64,000 nucleotides of DNA from contig JAKQIY010000065.1 in assembly GCA_029561455.1 (NCBI GenBank), positions 273,501-337,500 on the forward strand, read 5' to 3'. Each line of letters starts with the position of its first letter. Within the stretch, counting starts at the first letter, position 1. The position numbers were made by a program, and so were the translations under genes. The notes beneath the pieces were generated by a model. The model was given only the letters and a program-made list of their open reading frames with translations, made no database searches and was not told the origin of the DNA. Shown here one piece after another: positions 15,674 to 23,918 of this stretch. This DNA is from a bacterium. Its GTDB lineage: Bacteria > Zhuqueibacterota > Zhuqueibacteria > Residuimicrobiales > Krinioviventaceae.

Positions 15674-16900
15674 ATGGCTCCGTTTCCGTTAGAAATATTT
15701 TTTGGTAAATTTGGGGCTTACCTGGTTTACCTGTTTATTGGTATGGCATTTGGCGCGGTGCTGGAAATGGCGGGATTCGCTCATTCTCCCAAACTCGCCG
15801 CCCAGTTCTATTTTAAAGATATGACGGTTCTCAAGGTCATGTTCACCGCCATCGTCGTCGCTATGACGCTGATAGTCCTCGCTTCCGGCCTGCAGTTGCT
15901 CGATTTTTCGAGACTTTGGGTCAATCCCACCTACCTGTGGCCGGGCATCATTGGCGGCTTGATCATGGGTTTGGGATTCATCATCGGCGGGTTCTGCCCC
16001 GGCACCTCGCTGGTCGCCCTAGCCACCTTGCGTATCGACGGCCTGTTCTTTTCTCTCGGCGTACTGACAGGTATTTTCTTCTTTGGCGAGACGGTAGACA
16101 GCTTTGCCCGATACTGGAATTCATCCTACCTGGGCCGATTGACTATACCGGACTGGCTGGGACTCGGTGCCGGACCGGTTGTGGTTATCATCGTTCTCAT
16201 GGCTTTGTTCATGTTTTGGGGCGGCGAACAATTGGAAAAAAAATTCGGCAACCTCAATCCACCTGCCCCGAAATGGAAACTCCCTGCCGCCGCAGTTTTA
16301 TTGCTGGCTGCAATTTTAACCGTTTTTATCGGCCAGCCGTCGGCTATGGATAAATGGAACAAGATCGCTCCGCAAAAAGAAGCAGCACTCCTGGAACGTG
16401 AAATCCAGATACACCCCGGAGAATTATTGTCTCTAATGAATGACGAGACTAAAAACCTGGTGATGCTGGATATGCGCCCGGAAACAGATTATAATATATT
16501 TCATCTCCGCGATGCTAAACGAATTACAAATGAAGAATTATCGAACCTGGCAATAGATTTGCTCAACGAACCGGCCAACACGGTCATCGTTCTAATGAGC
16601 AATGATGAAGAACCGGCAACCACCGCCTGGAAAATTCTCACCGCCTCCAGCGTACCCAATATCTATATTTTGGAAGGCGGTATAAATTACTGGCTGGATA
16701 TTTTTAAAAATAATGAATTCACCAAATCCTGGGATCCGCAGGCAAGTCGCAACGAAGTACTGACGCATTCTTTTCCGGCAGCCCTGGGCTATCGACATAT
16801 TGCCGCCGACCCGGATTATGATAATTTAAAAGATAAACTACAATACACCCCCAAAGTGAAACTGGTCACCAAAGTGCGCCGTCAGGGTGGCTGCGGATAA
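15674..16900 (+). CDS. YeeE/YedE membrane domain fused to a rhodanese-like domain with GGCG tail
   Basis: A 408-residue protein. Residues 1-221 contain about six hydrophobic helices with the YeeE/YedE motif GGFCPGTSLVALATLR (C108). Residues about 245-345 form a rhodanese-like fold (MLDMRPETDYNIFHLRDAKR; ILEGGINYWL). The loop where active rhodaneses hold the persulfide cysteine reads VIVLMSNDEEPATTAW, so the catalytic Cys is absent and the domain is probably non-catalytic. About 60 residues further the protein ends in RRQGGCG, placing a lone cysteine (C407) one residue from the end. SoxY sulfur carriers end in a similar GGCGG swinging arm, so this tail may carry a sulfur adduct; that is inference. 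Last gene of the unit, followed by the hairpin at 16952-16985. Confidence 0.85.
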   Translation: MAPFPLEIFFGKFGAYLVYLFIGMAFGAVLEMAGFAHSPKLAAQFYFKDMTVLKVMFTAIVVAMTLIVLASGLQLLDFSRLWVNPTYLWPGIIGGLIMGLGFIIGGFCPGTSLVALATLRIDGLFFSLGVLTGIFFFGETVDSFARYWNSSYLGRLTIPDWLGLGAGPVVVIIVLMALFMFWGGEQLEKKFGNLNPPAPKWKLPAAAVLLLAAILTVFIGQPSAMDKWNKIAPQKEAALLEREIQIHPGELLSLMNDETKNLVMLDMRPETDYNIFHLRDAKRITNEELSNLAIDLLNEPANTVIVLMSNDEEPATTAWKILTASSVPNIYILEGGINYWLDIFKNNEFTKSWDPQASRNEVLTHSFPAALGYRHIAADPDYDNLKDKLQYTPKVKLVTKVRRQGGCG

Positions 16901-16951
16901 TTTCTATCCGGCAGCGCTGCTATGCAACCCAGGCTGTTTACCTGATTTTAC

Positions 16952-16985
16952 AAGCCCGTATTATCACAATCGATAATACGGGCTT
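16952..16985. terminator. Strong bidirectional terminator
   Basis: A perfect 14-bp stem (AAGCCCGTATTATC / GATAATACGGGCTT) with a 6-nt loop between the convergent sulfur module and the unknown exported-protein gene. T-tracts are short. Confidence 0.8.
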
Positions 16986-17005
16986 TAATATTTAGCAGTT
17001 GTTAA

Positions 17006-17596
17006 TTACTGAAGGGGAGTAACCGGGAAGCCTCTACGGAACACCTGCATTTTACCATTGTCGAATTTAAGCCGGAACGATACCAGCAACACCTGGGCGG
17101 TGGGATTATTTTCGCTATCGTAAACACTGGTTTGCACACCAAAGCGGACGGACTTGGATTGCCCGGAAGCCAGTTCCATGTCTAGTTTGCCGACAGTGCC
17201 CAGTTCCTGTCCGATTATTTCTTTTAAAAGTTTTGGATTGCTCTGGATTTCACCCAGGGTAGGCGCAACCATAAATGCCTTGTAATCGGGCACAGAACTA
17301 AGTATTTCGCTACCTGCCAGCGGTACCAGAAAGCCCATACCGTCGGTCACTTTTTCGATTGCGCTCAATTTTACAGCATCCGGCCCCTGGTTGGTGACGG
17401 CAACTTCATAAATAGCCAGGTAACTCCATTTTTCCGTTTCCTGGTCAAATACCGGGGTCATCAAGGTATTGCGTTCCTCGATCTCTATATCGGCAAGCGC
17501 CAAGCGGGCAGCATGACGGGCGGTAATTAACGCCAATCCTGAAACGATCAGCGCAACAGCAATTAAACAACAGAATATTATTGATTTTAAATTCAT
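17006..17596 (-). CDS. Unknown exported or membrane-anchored protein
   Basis: A 196-residue protein I do not recognise. Residues 4-24 (SIIFCCLIAVALIVSGLAL) form one N-terminal membrane helix or signal, leaving a mostly beta-strand-like soluble domain outside the cytoplasm. Phrases such as YLAIYEVAVTNQGPDAVKLS and VLLVSFRLKFDNGKMQVFR read like an immunoglobulin-like beta sandwich. No catalytic motif is visible. The ATG at 17596 is chosen over a GTG six bases upstream because AAAGGG lies at the right distance. It is a single gene facing the sulfur module, with a terminator shared between them. Confidence 0.7.
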   Translation of the reverse strand: MNLKSIIFCCLIAVALIVSGLALITARHAARLALADIEIEERNTLMTPVFDQETEKWSYLAIYEVAVTNQGPDAVKLSAIEKVTDGMGFLVPLAGSEILSSVPDYKAFMVAPTLGEIQSNPKLLKEIIGQELGTVGKLDMELASGQSKSVRFGVQTSVYDSENNPTAQVLLVSFRLKFDNGKMQVFRRGFPVTPLQ

Positions 17597-17602
17597 CGTC
17601 AC

Positions 17603-18040
17603 CCTTTCTGTACTAAAATTGTTTTTCTCGGTAAATTGATCACTATCAGTTTAAGAAAAAATGCTCACAAATTCAAGGGGATTTGTAAGATAAAAGTTGT
17701 CAGTTGTCAGCTATCAGCTTTCAGTTATCAGGTGTTACAGAAAGTTAAATTGGAAAAGAATGAATAAATAATCCAATGCGTAAATGTCTATAGATCACAG
17801 CGGGATTTACCGCAGCGCGTTACTATACGCCCGTTCGCGCTGCTCTCGACCTGACCACCCTATGACTGTTGGCATTTATTTATATCTCTCTTCACCAATA
17901 GGCCACTCCCGCTTAACGGGTTGGAAATGTCTGTGGGACGGGAACTGCTGCTCCAGCAAAACCTGTTTATTTCCCCCTTGCTCCAATCGGAAATCTGAAT
18001 ACCGCGGCAACAACCGTGTCTTGTCGCCCTGTTTCCGGCC
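17603..18040. other. 438-bp intergenic stretch with TCAG repeats and a G+C-rich, possibly structured block
   Basis: No credible gene is seen. At 17695-17732 the motif TCAG recurs five times in a run of near-copies (GTTGTCAG, CTATCAG, CTTTCAG). From about 17800 to 18030 the base composition rises to coding-like levels and several short complementary arms appear: GCAGCGCG/CGCGCTGC, CCCG-CTTAA-CGGG, and GGCAACAA/TTGTCGCC with one mismatch. These suggest a structured RNA or a decayed gene, but no known RNA family could be matched by eye. Confidence 0.4.
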
Positions 18041-18613
18041 CTACTTGATCACACTGGCTTTTTTATACTTTTTCATCGCTGCTTCTTTGCCCCGCGAAAT
18101 GATAAAATTCAGAGCTTCTTCGGCCCCGGTAAGAAACGTATCAAAATGTTCCTGCTCTTCCGGTGTGAACTTTTTCAGCACGTATGCCGCAACTTCACCT
18201 TCGGTCGGTTTGGAAATACCCAGCCGCAGCCGGTAAAACATATCCGTTCCCAAGCGCTGAACAATCGACCGCAAACCGTTATGGCCGCACAAGCCCCCGC
18301 CATATTTTAATTCAATTTCCCCATAATTCAGTTCGATATCGTCATGCACCACCAGCAAATCATCAGGTACAATCTTGAAAAACTGTAAAAAATTCTGCAC
18401 CGATTCCCCACTTTTATTCATAAACGACAACGGTTTTAAAAAATACACCTTGCCGCCCTGAAACATCTGTACAATATACATGCCCTTGAACTTGGATATC
18501 CATTTAGCGTTCTTTAATAACTCGCACCGCTCAGCCAAAAGCCAGGCAATATTATGCCGGGTATGCTGAAATTCCGCACCCGGGTTGCCAAGAAATACTA
18601 TAAACTTGATCAT
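18041..18613 (-). CDS. pth: Peptidyl-tRNA hydrolase
   Basis: A 190-residue cytoplasmic enzyme that releases tRNA from stalled peptidyl-tRNA. The family residues are in the expected places: N10 and H20 in FLGNPGAEFQHTRHNIAW, N66 in PLSFMNKSG, and the Asp pair at 91-92 in VVHDDIELNYGEI. GGGLCGHNGLRSI and FYRLRLGISKP follow as usual. The ATG has GGAAGA upstream. Often pth follows rplY (L25), but here it stands alone, downstream of a glycosidase-like gene and 50 bp from it. Confidence 0.96.
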   Translation of the reverse strand: MIKFIVFLGNPGAEFQHTRHNIAWLLAERCELLKNAKWISKFKGMYIVQMFQGGKVYFLKPLSFMNKSGESVQNFLQFFKIVPDDLLVVHDDIELNYGEIELKYGGGLCGHNGLRSIVQRLGTDMFYRLRLGISKPTEGEVAAYVLKKFTPEEQEHFDTFLTGAEEALNFIISRGKEAAMKKYKKASVIK

Positions 18614-18663
18614 ATTCTGTCTTCCATATTCAGTAAAAATGAATTCCTATCCATAAAGTTAAA

Positions 18664-20232
18664 TTATATTTTATCCGGTTTGATTTCAATTATTTTGCTG
18701 CCCTCCTGCCAGATCACATGTAAAGTAAAGGGTACATTTGCAGTTACGTTTATTACCGGTTCCACGGTAGCTTGCTTCCGTTTCTGGCAATGGAGATCAA
18801 CAAGGCCAGATACACCAAAAGGATATTGTTTTATTCCATGGTCATCGAGTAAACGAACATCCCAGGTCAGGGTGTTATTCGGTACATCCGCCCTGATGCC
18901 TAAAATATATTCCAGGAAGATAGCCGTTCCGGACAGTCCACCTTCGCCGACAAAATTGCGGCGGCCGCTGCCAGTTAATTTTTCCGGTGAATAATTCTCC
19001 CATATAATTCCCGTATCTTTATAAATTTTAACCACATTTTCAACATGATTTCTGGCAATCGCAAAAGCAAGAGAATCCTGATGAACTTTGGTCAACCCGC
19101 GCAAAACGGAATAGTTTGTCATAGCCCACACCGCTCCCCGCCAATACCCGCCATCAACCGGGTTATAGGAAAGATTATCGGCTGAAAGCGAAGGAATGCG
19201 GTGCGGGCGGTTAAACTCTGTGGTATCGGATAAATGCGCTATAAAACGCGGTAACTCGCGTTGCGGAACCACGTCTGCGAGCAATGCCCAAAAAGCTCCA
19301 ATAGTCTTAACATGTGATTGACTCCCATCCCGGAACACATCATAATACATGACCTGCTGCGGATTCCACATTTTTGTATTAACCAGTTCGGTGAGATCCA
19401 ATACAGCTGCTTTAATATCCTGTACATCCTGAGAACGTTCCAATACCTCTGCCATTTGTATTAAAATCTTACCGGCGACAATTTGCTGTAATGTAACGTC
19501 AATCCACGACATGTGACCATGACTAAAAGCGGGATTAAATCCTGCCGGCAACCTGGGTTGATTATCCATGCCACATCCCCAGCCGCTGGAAAAATAACTG
19601 CCATCCTGCCATGTCCGGTAGGTGCTGTACCACTGGTAATTAGCTAATAAAACAGGGAATATATTTCTTAACCGCTCTAAATCGCCAATATTTGTAAAGT
19701 ACTCCCATTCAGCCCAGGGGAAAATATTTATCCCCGCGCTGGAAGGATCAAATCGTTGAAAAGCATCATTACCGTTGGAACCGCGTATTTCCCGGCAAAT
19801 AAAACCGTCCTTGTGCTGTTTGGCATAAAAATTATCCAATGTTTGTTGAAAATTAAAAGCGCGATATGCATAGCGACAAAACAATACCATATATCCACAA
19901 TCTTCTGTGAAAATATTATCATTAAAAGCGGGATCGATATAAGGTCTAATAAATCCGTTATTATTATTGCCTAACCGGATATTAGCAAAGGCTATTTCCC
20001 AGGTACGCCAATAAAGGTCTATAATATCCTGCCTTGCCGGCCATATTGGTTGTGGTATTTTTCCCTTTATCTCTACAAAAACCGGAGTAGCGGATGTATC
20101 GGCAACTTTATTGAGGAAAATATTTTCCTTTACATATTTATTCGGCACATAGGTATCGAAATATGGCTGCCCTAGCAAAGTTCCACAAAATGTGAACAAC
20201 ATAACATTTACAACTTTAATACAATTTCTCAC
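18664..20232 (-). CDS. Secreted glycoside hydrolase-like protein, (alpha/alpha)6-barrel (MGH1/trehalase-like)
   Basis: A 522-residue protein with a short signal peptide (ending TLLGQ). The body is a six-hairpin toroid with repeated aromatic and acidic segments: IIDLYWRTWEIAFANIR, the catalytic-type acidic segment SSGWGCGMDNQPR, and SYNPVDGGYWRGAVWAM followed by NYSVLRGL. These patterns are shared by mannosylglycerate hydrolase, glucosidase and trehalase-like GH63/GH37-related families. The trehalase signature is not obvious, so the sugar is undetermined. A GTG start at 20232 is used because the only nearby ATG would cut into the signal sequence. A periplasmic location is inferred from the signal peptide. 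No sugar-transport genes are adjacent. Confidence 0.75.
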   Translation of the reverse strand: MRNCIKVVNVMLFTFCGTLLGQPYFDTYVPNKYVKENIFLNKVADTSATPVFVEIKGKIPQPIWPARQDIIDLYWRTWEIAFANIRLGNNNNGFIRPYIDPAFNDNIFTEDCGYMVLFCRYAYRAFNFQQTLDNFYAKQHKDGFICREIRGSNGNDAFQRFDPSSAGINIFPWAEWEYFTNIGDLERLRNIFPVLLANYQWYSTYRTWQDGSYFSSGWGCGMDNQPRLPAGFNPAFSHGHMSWIDVTLQQIVAGKILIQMAEVLERSQDVQDIKAAVLDLTELVNTKMWNPQQVMYYDVFRDGSQSHVKTIGAFWALLADVVPQRELPRFIAHLSDTTEFNRPHRIPSLSADNLSYNPVDGGYWRGAVWAMTNYSVLRGLTKVHQDSLAFAIARNHVENVVKIYKDTGIIWENYSPEKLTGSGRRNFVGEGGLSGTAIFLEYILGIRADVPNNTLTWDVRLLDDHGIKQYPFGVSGLVDLHCQKRKQATVEPVINVTANVPFTLHVIWQEGSKIIEIKPDKI

Positions 20233-20295
20233 TTTTTTATCCAGTTACTTTCAGTTAATTGCCTGATGTCATGCAAAAAATTAAATTCGCTTGTT

Positions 20296-21024
20296 TCAAA
20301 ATGATATTGATATACTCATATTAAAGCTTGTAGTTTTCTTTTTCCCACCCTCATCGTTAACCAGTTCGGCAAAGCCGTGACCAATACAAACGCCCAACAG
20401 CGCTCCGGTCAGTACATCCGAAAACCAGTGCTTGTTGGCATGAATGCGCTGGATGCCGGTAAGGGTTGCCAGTGTATATGCCGGTACCCCGGCACGGTTG
20501 CCATACAATTCCTGTAGTGCAGCCGCCACACAAAAAGCGCCGGTACTGTGCCCGGAAGGAAAAGAAAAATCATTTTGCTTTCCCGGCCGCTCACGCCGAA
20601 CAACAGTTTTTAATACATACGTCGCCGCCAGATTAACCGTCCATGCTTCATTGAACACCTGCAGGCGATCATACATCTCGTCTTTGGAATGCCCGCCCGT
20701 CAGGTAGTCGCCCAGTATATAACTGTTGCCGAGCGCCCAGTCAACCCCTTTACCATACCAGTCCGCGGCAAAAGAAACATGCCTGGTCAACAATCGTCCC
20801 GTAAAGCGATGTTGAATTTGTCCATCCAGCAAACTAACTCCGGCAATTCCGCCGCAGGTCCAGGCGAGCAGAGCTGGTTGTTCAAAACTGTTTTGTACAC
20901 CATCCCCGATATGGCGCATATAATGACCATTACCGGATGAAAAAGCAGCGTCGGTCATACCTGCAAATATAACACATATAATTATTAAATACAAATGGTT
21001 ATATTGAACTTTTCGTGGCAGCAT
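20296..21024 (-). CDS. PAP2-family membrane-associated phosphatase
   Basis: A 242-residue phosphatase with the three PAP2 motifs: KxxxxxxRP (KTVVRRERPGK), PSGH (FSFPSGHSTGAF) and a third motif ending in HxxxxD (IHANKHWFSDVLTGALLG). Hydrophobic helices flank them. Members remove phosphate from lipid phosphates or diphosphates such as undecaprenyl or shorter isoprenyl diphosphates and phosphatidic acid. Its ATG lies three bases after the stop of the diphosphomevalonate decarboxylase gene, so it is the last gene of the mevalonate operon. An isoprenyl diphosphate substrate is therefore an attractive guess, not shown by sequence. Confidence 0.88.
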   Translation of the reverse strand: MLPRKVQYNHLYLIIICVIFAGMTDAAFSSGNGHYMRHIGDGVQNSFEQPALLAWTCGGIAGVSLLDGQIQHRFTGRLLTRHVSFAADWYGKGVDWALGNSYILGDYLTGGHSKDEMYDRLQVFNEAWTVNLAATYVLKTVVRRERPGKQNDFSFPSGHSTGAFCVAAALQELYGNRAGVPAYTLATLTGIQRIHANKHWFSDVLTGALLGVCIGHGFAELVNDEGGKKKTTSFNMSISISF

Positions 21025-21027
21025 AAA

Positions 21028-22014
21028 TTATCCGAATGGAGCTATAATATAAACATTTTTAAATACTTTTTCAATCCGCTTTATTTCGCTCTGCAAAAAC
21101 AACAGTTTGACGTTAGGCCCGGCATCGATGGTAAAATAGACCTCAACATTTTGCTCCCGCAATTCCCACACATGTTTAAAAATGGCGATTGTTTCCGGCA
21201 GCCAATACAGCACCGGCGGCCATGCATCCAGCATGGTGGCGTGCATAGCCAAAGCGTTAGATTCCGCGGTTTTGCCCAAAAGCGCAAAATCCTTTTCACG
21301 GATAGCGGTTTTTAAGGCAAGCAGGTCTTTTTCTACTTTACCCGGCCATTGTTTGTAGAGTAGCGAAGTCTCTGTCGTCCGGTTCATGGCGTCGCGGGAG
21401 CTGTGCGGTTTTTCCTTTTCAGTCAACATAACAACGCCCAGCCGCATTTCCGGCCAGGAATCGGGCAGGGGTTCGGCATAGCTGTCCATACCGTCGGTGA
21501 GTTCGCCGGCCCGCCATTCCACAAAACCGTTATACAAAGACCGGCAGGCGCTGCCGCTGCCCAGCCTGGCGAGGATGGACAAGCTTTTGGAATCAATATT
21601 CAATTGTAATAACTCCCGCAGAGCGCAAACCAATGCGGCAAACCCGGACGCCGAAGACGCCAGACCCGCGCCGGTGGGAATTGTGTTAATGGTTTCGACC
21701 TGAAAAAACCGGCCGGGCAATCGAAACAGGTCTAAAAATTCCGTCAAGCGCCGGGCAAAAGAGCCAGCGCCGTCAACTCGTTGTCCATTAAGGGTGATTA
21801 TATCCTGTTCTTCAGTTAATGACAACACCGTTTCCGTGCCGAGTGCCCCCAGCGAAACCGATAAACTGGAGGTAATCGGCAGGTTAAGCTCTTTATCGCG
21901 TTTACCCCAATATTTACACAAAGCAATATTGGCTGGGGCAAACGCCTTGCCCTGCGGACGAATACTGCGTTCTTCAATGTGCACCAGTTTTTTTACAATT
22001 TCTGCTCTAGTCAA
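21028..22014 (-). CDS. mvaD: Diphosphomevalonate decarboxylase
   Basis: A 328-residue GHMP-superfamily enzyme that decarboxylates mevalonate diphosphate to isopentenyl diphosphate using ATP. Diagnostic text: FAPANIALCKYWGKRD, the phosphate loop IPTGAGLASSASGFAALV, GSGSACRSLYNGFVEW, MHATMLDAWPPVLYW and the catalytic-Asp segment TIDAGPNVKLL. The start is a TTG at 22014 that overlaps the previous gene by 8 nt, with CAGGG upstream; no ATG is available before the conserved N-terminus. It is the sixth gene in a seven-gene operon. Confidence 0.92.
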   Translation of the reverse strand: MTRAEIVKKLVHIEERSIRPQGKAFAPANIALCKYWGKRDKELNLPITSSLSVSLGALGTETVLSLTEEQDIITLNGQRVDGAGSFARRLTEFLDLFRLPGRFFQVETINTIPTGAGLASSASGFAALVCALRELLQLNIDSKSLSILARLGSGSACRSLYNGFVEWRAGELTDGMDSYAEPLPDSWPEMRLGVVMLTEKEKPHSSRDAMNRTTETSLLYKQWPGKVEKDLLALKTAIREKDFALLGKTAESNALAMHATMLDAWPPVLYWLPETIAIFKHVWELREQNVEVYFTIDAGPNVKLLFLQSEIKRIEKVFKNVYIIAPFG

Positions 22015-22933
22015 TTGATAGCCCTGTTTCTGAAAATTCCAAAGGCAGCACTTGCCAGGGTACCCCTGCGCCGGTCAATTTACCCACGCCGATCACACAA
22101 TCGCCCAGACCGGAACCGGAAATTTTGGAACCGGTGATACCCGGTTCAGTGCGCAGGCGATAATTGATCTCGGCGAGCAAATAATTACTAACGCCAATCG
22201 CGTCCATCAGACCCTGGTTGATACTAAACAATTCGCCCAAATATTTATAATCTGCTCTTTCAATAGCTTCCGTTGCAGCGGTCACGCTTTTATCCATTAA
22301 ATCATAAATTCCTGAAAACAATTCCGGGGAGCGGTTATATTTCTCTTCCACAATACCAATCACTTTGGCAGTCGCCAGCTTGCTACCGGAATTGATCACA
22401 GTTAGTGGAAAATCGGTTCCAATCTTTTTTACCGACTGTGGCTCTTTTTGATAACAAAGAATGCCGCCATACACACTGGCAGCCAGGTCCGCACCGGAAC
22501 CAGCGCCCTGGACTGCTTGTATGGTCTGCATTGCCGTGTCAAATACTTTATCGGGTTTAATTTTTCGCCGGCTAAGGTTGAATATAGCACCCATTACGGC
22601 AGCGGTAACGGCGGCTGAAGAACCCAAACCTAAATCGGCGGAAAAATCCGCTTCAATTTGCATGTCCATGCCGCAGGATAAATGCTCCTGCTCTTGCTGC
22701 AACGCTGTTAAAACAAAGCGGAAGGCAGGGATGATTTCAATATTATCCAGCCAGGTGCTGTATTCGCCCAGCGCTGAAGTTAAATGAATTTTACTGTCCT
22801 TTCTTGCCTTGCAGGTAACGGCAATACGCCGGTTCACTGCGCCCACCAGCGCTTTACGCCCATGTAGAACCGCATGTTCTCCCAACAGCATTAATTTGCC
22901 GGGCGCTGATACCCGGAACGATTCTCGCCCCAT
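22007..22933 (-). CDS. mvaK2: GHMP kinase, probable phosphomevalonate kinase
   Basis: A 308-residue GHMP kinase. The N-terminal substrate segment is SAPGKLMLLGEHAVLHG, the ATP loop LGLGSSAAVTAAV, the catalytic-Asp segment GAGSGADLAASVYGG, and motif 3 is KISGSGLGDCVIG. The N-terminus looks like mevalonate kinase, but the GSGxDxAxxxYGG segment is the form seen in phosphomevalonate kinases. With a clear mevalonate kinase encoded just upstream and a decarboxylase just downstream, phosphorylation of mevalonate 5-phosphate is the most economical role. A second mevalonate kinase or a different phospho-branch cannot be excluded. Its start overlaps the upstream gene by 80 nt; AAAGGGAG precedes the ATG. 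Confidence 0.75.
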   Translation of the reverse strand: MGRESFRVSAPGKLMLLGEHAVLHGRKALVGAVNRRIAVTCKARKDSKIHLTSALGEYSTWLDNIEIIPAFRFVLTALQQEQEHLSCGMDMQIEADFSADLGLGSSAAVTAAVMGAIFNLSRRKIKPDKVFDTAMQTIQAVQGAGSGADLAASVYGGILCYQKEPQSVKKIGTDFPLTVINSGSKLATAKVIGIVEEKYNRSPELFSGIYDLMDKSVTAATEAIERADYKYLGELFSINQGLMDAIGVSNYLLAEINYRLRTEPGITGSKISGSGLGDCVIGVGKLTGAGVPWQVLPLEFSETGLSID

Positions 22934-23918
22934 TTTTTTCTCCCTTTATTGATAATACTTTGTATCCAAAGTCAGCGCTGCTTGTTTCAACATTTTCCTC
23001 ACAAAGCGCCAGCACAATACCCGCCTGTTCTCCTTTTACCGAACCAGCGCCGGATATTTTTCCCGCTCCACCCTGCTTTTCCATTCCGGCTATGAAATGT
23101 TGCACCATCTCCGGCACTACGCCAATTGTACATAATAAACGATGATTTTCTCTCATACATCGTGTTAATTCGCTTTTATTCCTGTCTGAACACGCTTGTT
23201 CAAATGCATCGGTTACGGCTTGAAAATCCTTCCAGATAGAGCTGTTGCGGAACCATTGCGCTACCTGCGCCACACTCTCGCCTGTCGACGCTGCCGGGGC
23301 GCCGGTATTGACAATGGTAAATGGAAAATCCGGCATTGGCAAACGGTGCGGCTGTTTATGCCGGAACCGGCAAAAACCGCCATGCAGGGCAATATAGGGG
23401 TCCACCCCGCTGGAATGGCCATGCTGTAAATTTTCCGTTTCAAGCGCCAGGTCATAAAATATTTCCGGTGTATCCGATATATTAAAATATGCCGCCAGCG
23501 CTGTGATCAGGCTGACGATGGTTGCCGCCGAAGAACCCATGCCGCAGCCGGCCGGCACTGTCGATTTGATTGTTATAGTTAACCCGGCAGGGATTTTTAC
23601 AGCACACCTGTCGAGCATTGAAATATAAACATAAACAAACAAATCCACCGGCGTTGTAACGATCTCGGTTACATTCAGCCGGCCCTGCGCGAATCGTTCA
23701 TAGTTATATCGTAATAACCGGTACCTGTCGCGTATTTCGTCCATTGTAAAAGAAGCAATACTGTGCAAATCCGGCAATGAAAATACTATCTTTTGCTCGT
23801 CGGCGATGTCGATTTGGGCCGACGAATATTCGTTCACCGCCATGACCAGGGCAGAATTGCCATAGACAACGGCATGTTCCCCGCTTAGAATAATTTTACC
23901 GGGCGCTATCGCTTTCAA
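22854..23918 (-). CDS. mvk: Mevalonate kinase
   Basis: A 354-residue GHMP kinase that phosphorylates mevalonate at C5. Motifs: IAPGKIILSGEHAVVYG at the N-terminus, ATP loop VPAGCGMGSSAATIVSL, catalytic-Asp segment GHSSGVDPYIALHGGF, and the Gly-rich motif GKISGAGSVKGEQAG. The family-like sequence ends near residue 335; the last 20 residues (after KNGARI) are read through the start of the next gene, an 80-nt overlap on a different frame. This may be a harmless extension or the trace of a lost stop codon. The start overlaps the HMG-CoA synthase gene by 23 nt, which indicates translational coupling. Confidence 0.9.
   Translation of the reverse strand: MKAIAPGKIILSGEHAVVYGNSALVMAVNEYSSAQIDIADEQKIVFSLPDLHSIASFTMDEIRDRYRLLRYNYERFAQGRLNVTEIVTTPVDLFVYVYISMLDRCAVKIPAGLTITIKSTVPAGCGMGSSAATIVSLITALAAYFNISDTPEIFYDLALETENLQHGHSSGVDPYIALHGGFCRFRHKQPHRLPMPDFPFTIVNTGAPAASTGESVAQVAQWFRNSSIWKDFQAVTDAFEQACSDRNKSELTRCMRENHRLLCTIGVVPEMVQHFIAGMEKQGGAGKISGAGSVKGEQAGIVLALCEENVETSSADFGYKVLSIKGEKNGARIVPGISARQINAVGRTCGSTWA

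Noticed and set aside
17830-17870. Minus-strand text GGTCAGGTCGAGAGCAGC, similar to part of the SRP RNA tip
   Set aside because: The conserved tetraloop block and pairing of bacterial SRP RNA are missing, so it is probably coincidence.
17784-18236. A 150-codon plus-strand frame across the gap and into pth
   Set aside because: Half of it lies antisense to pth, it has no ribosome-binding site, and its product has no recognisable feature.
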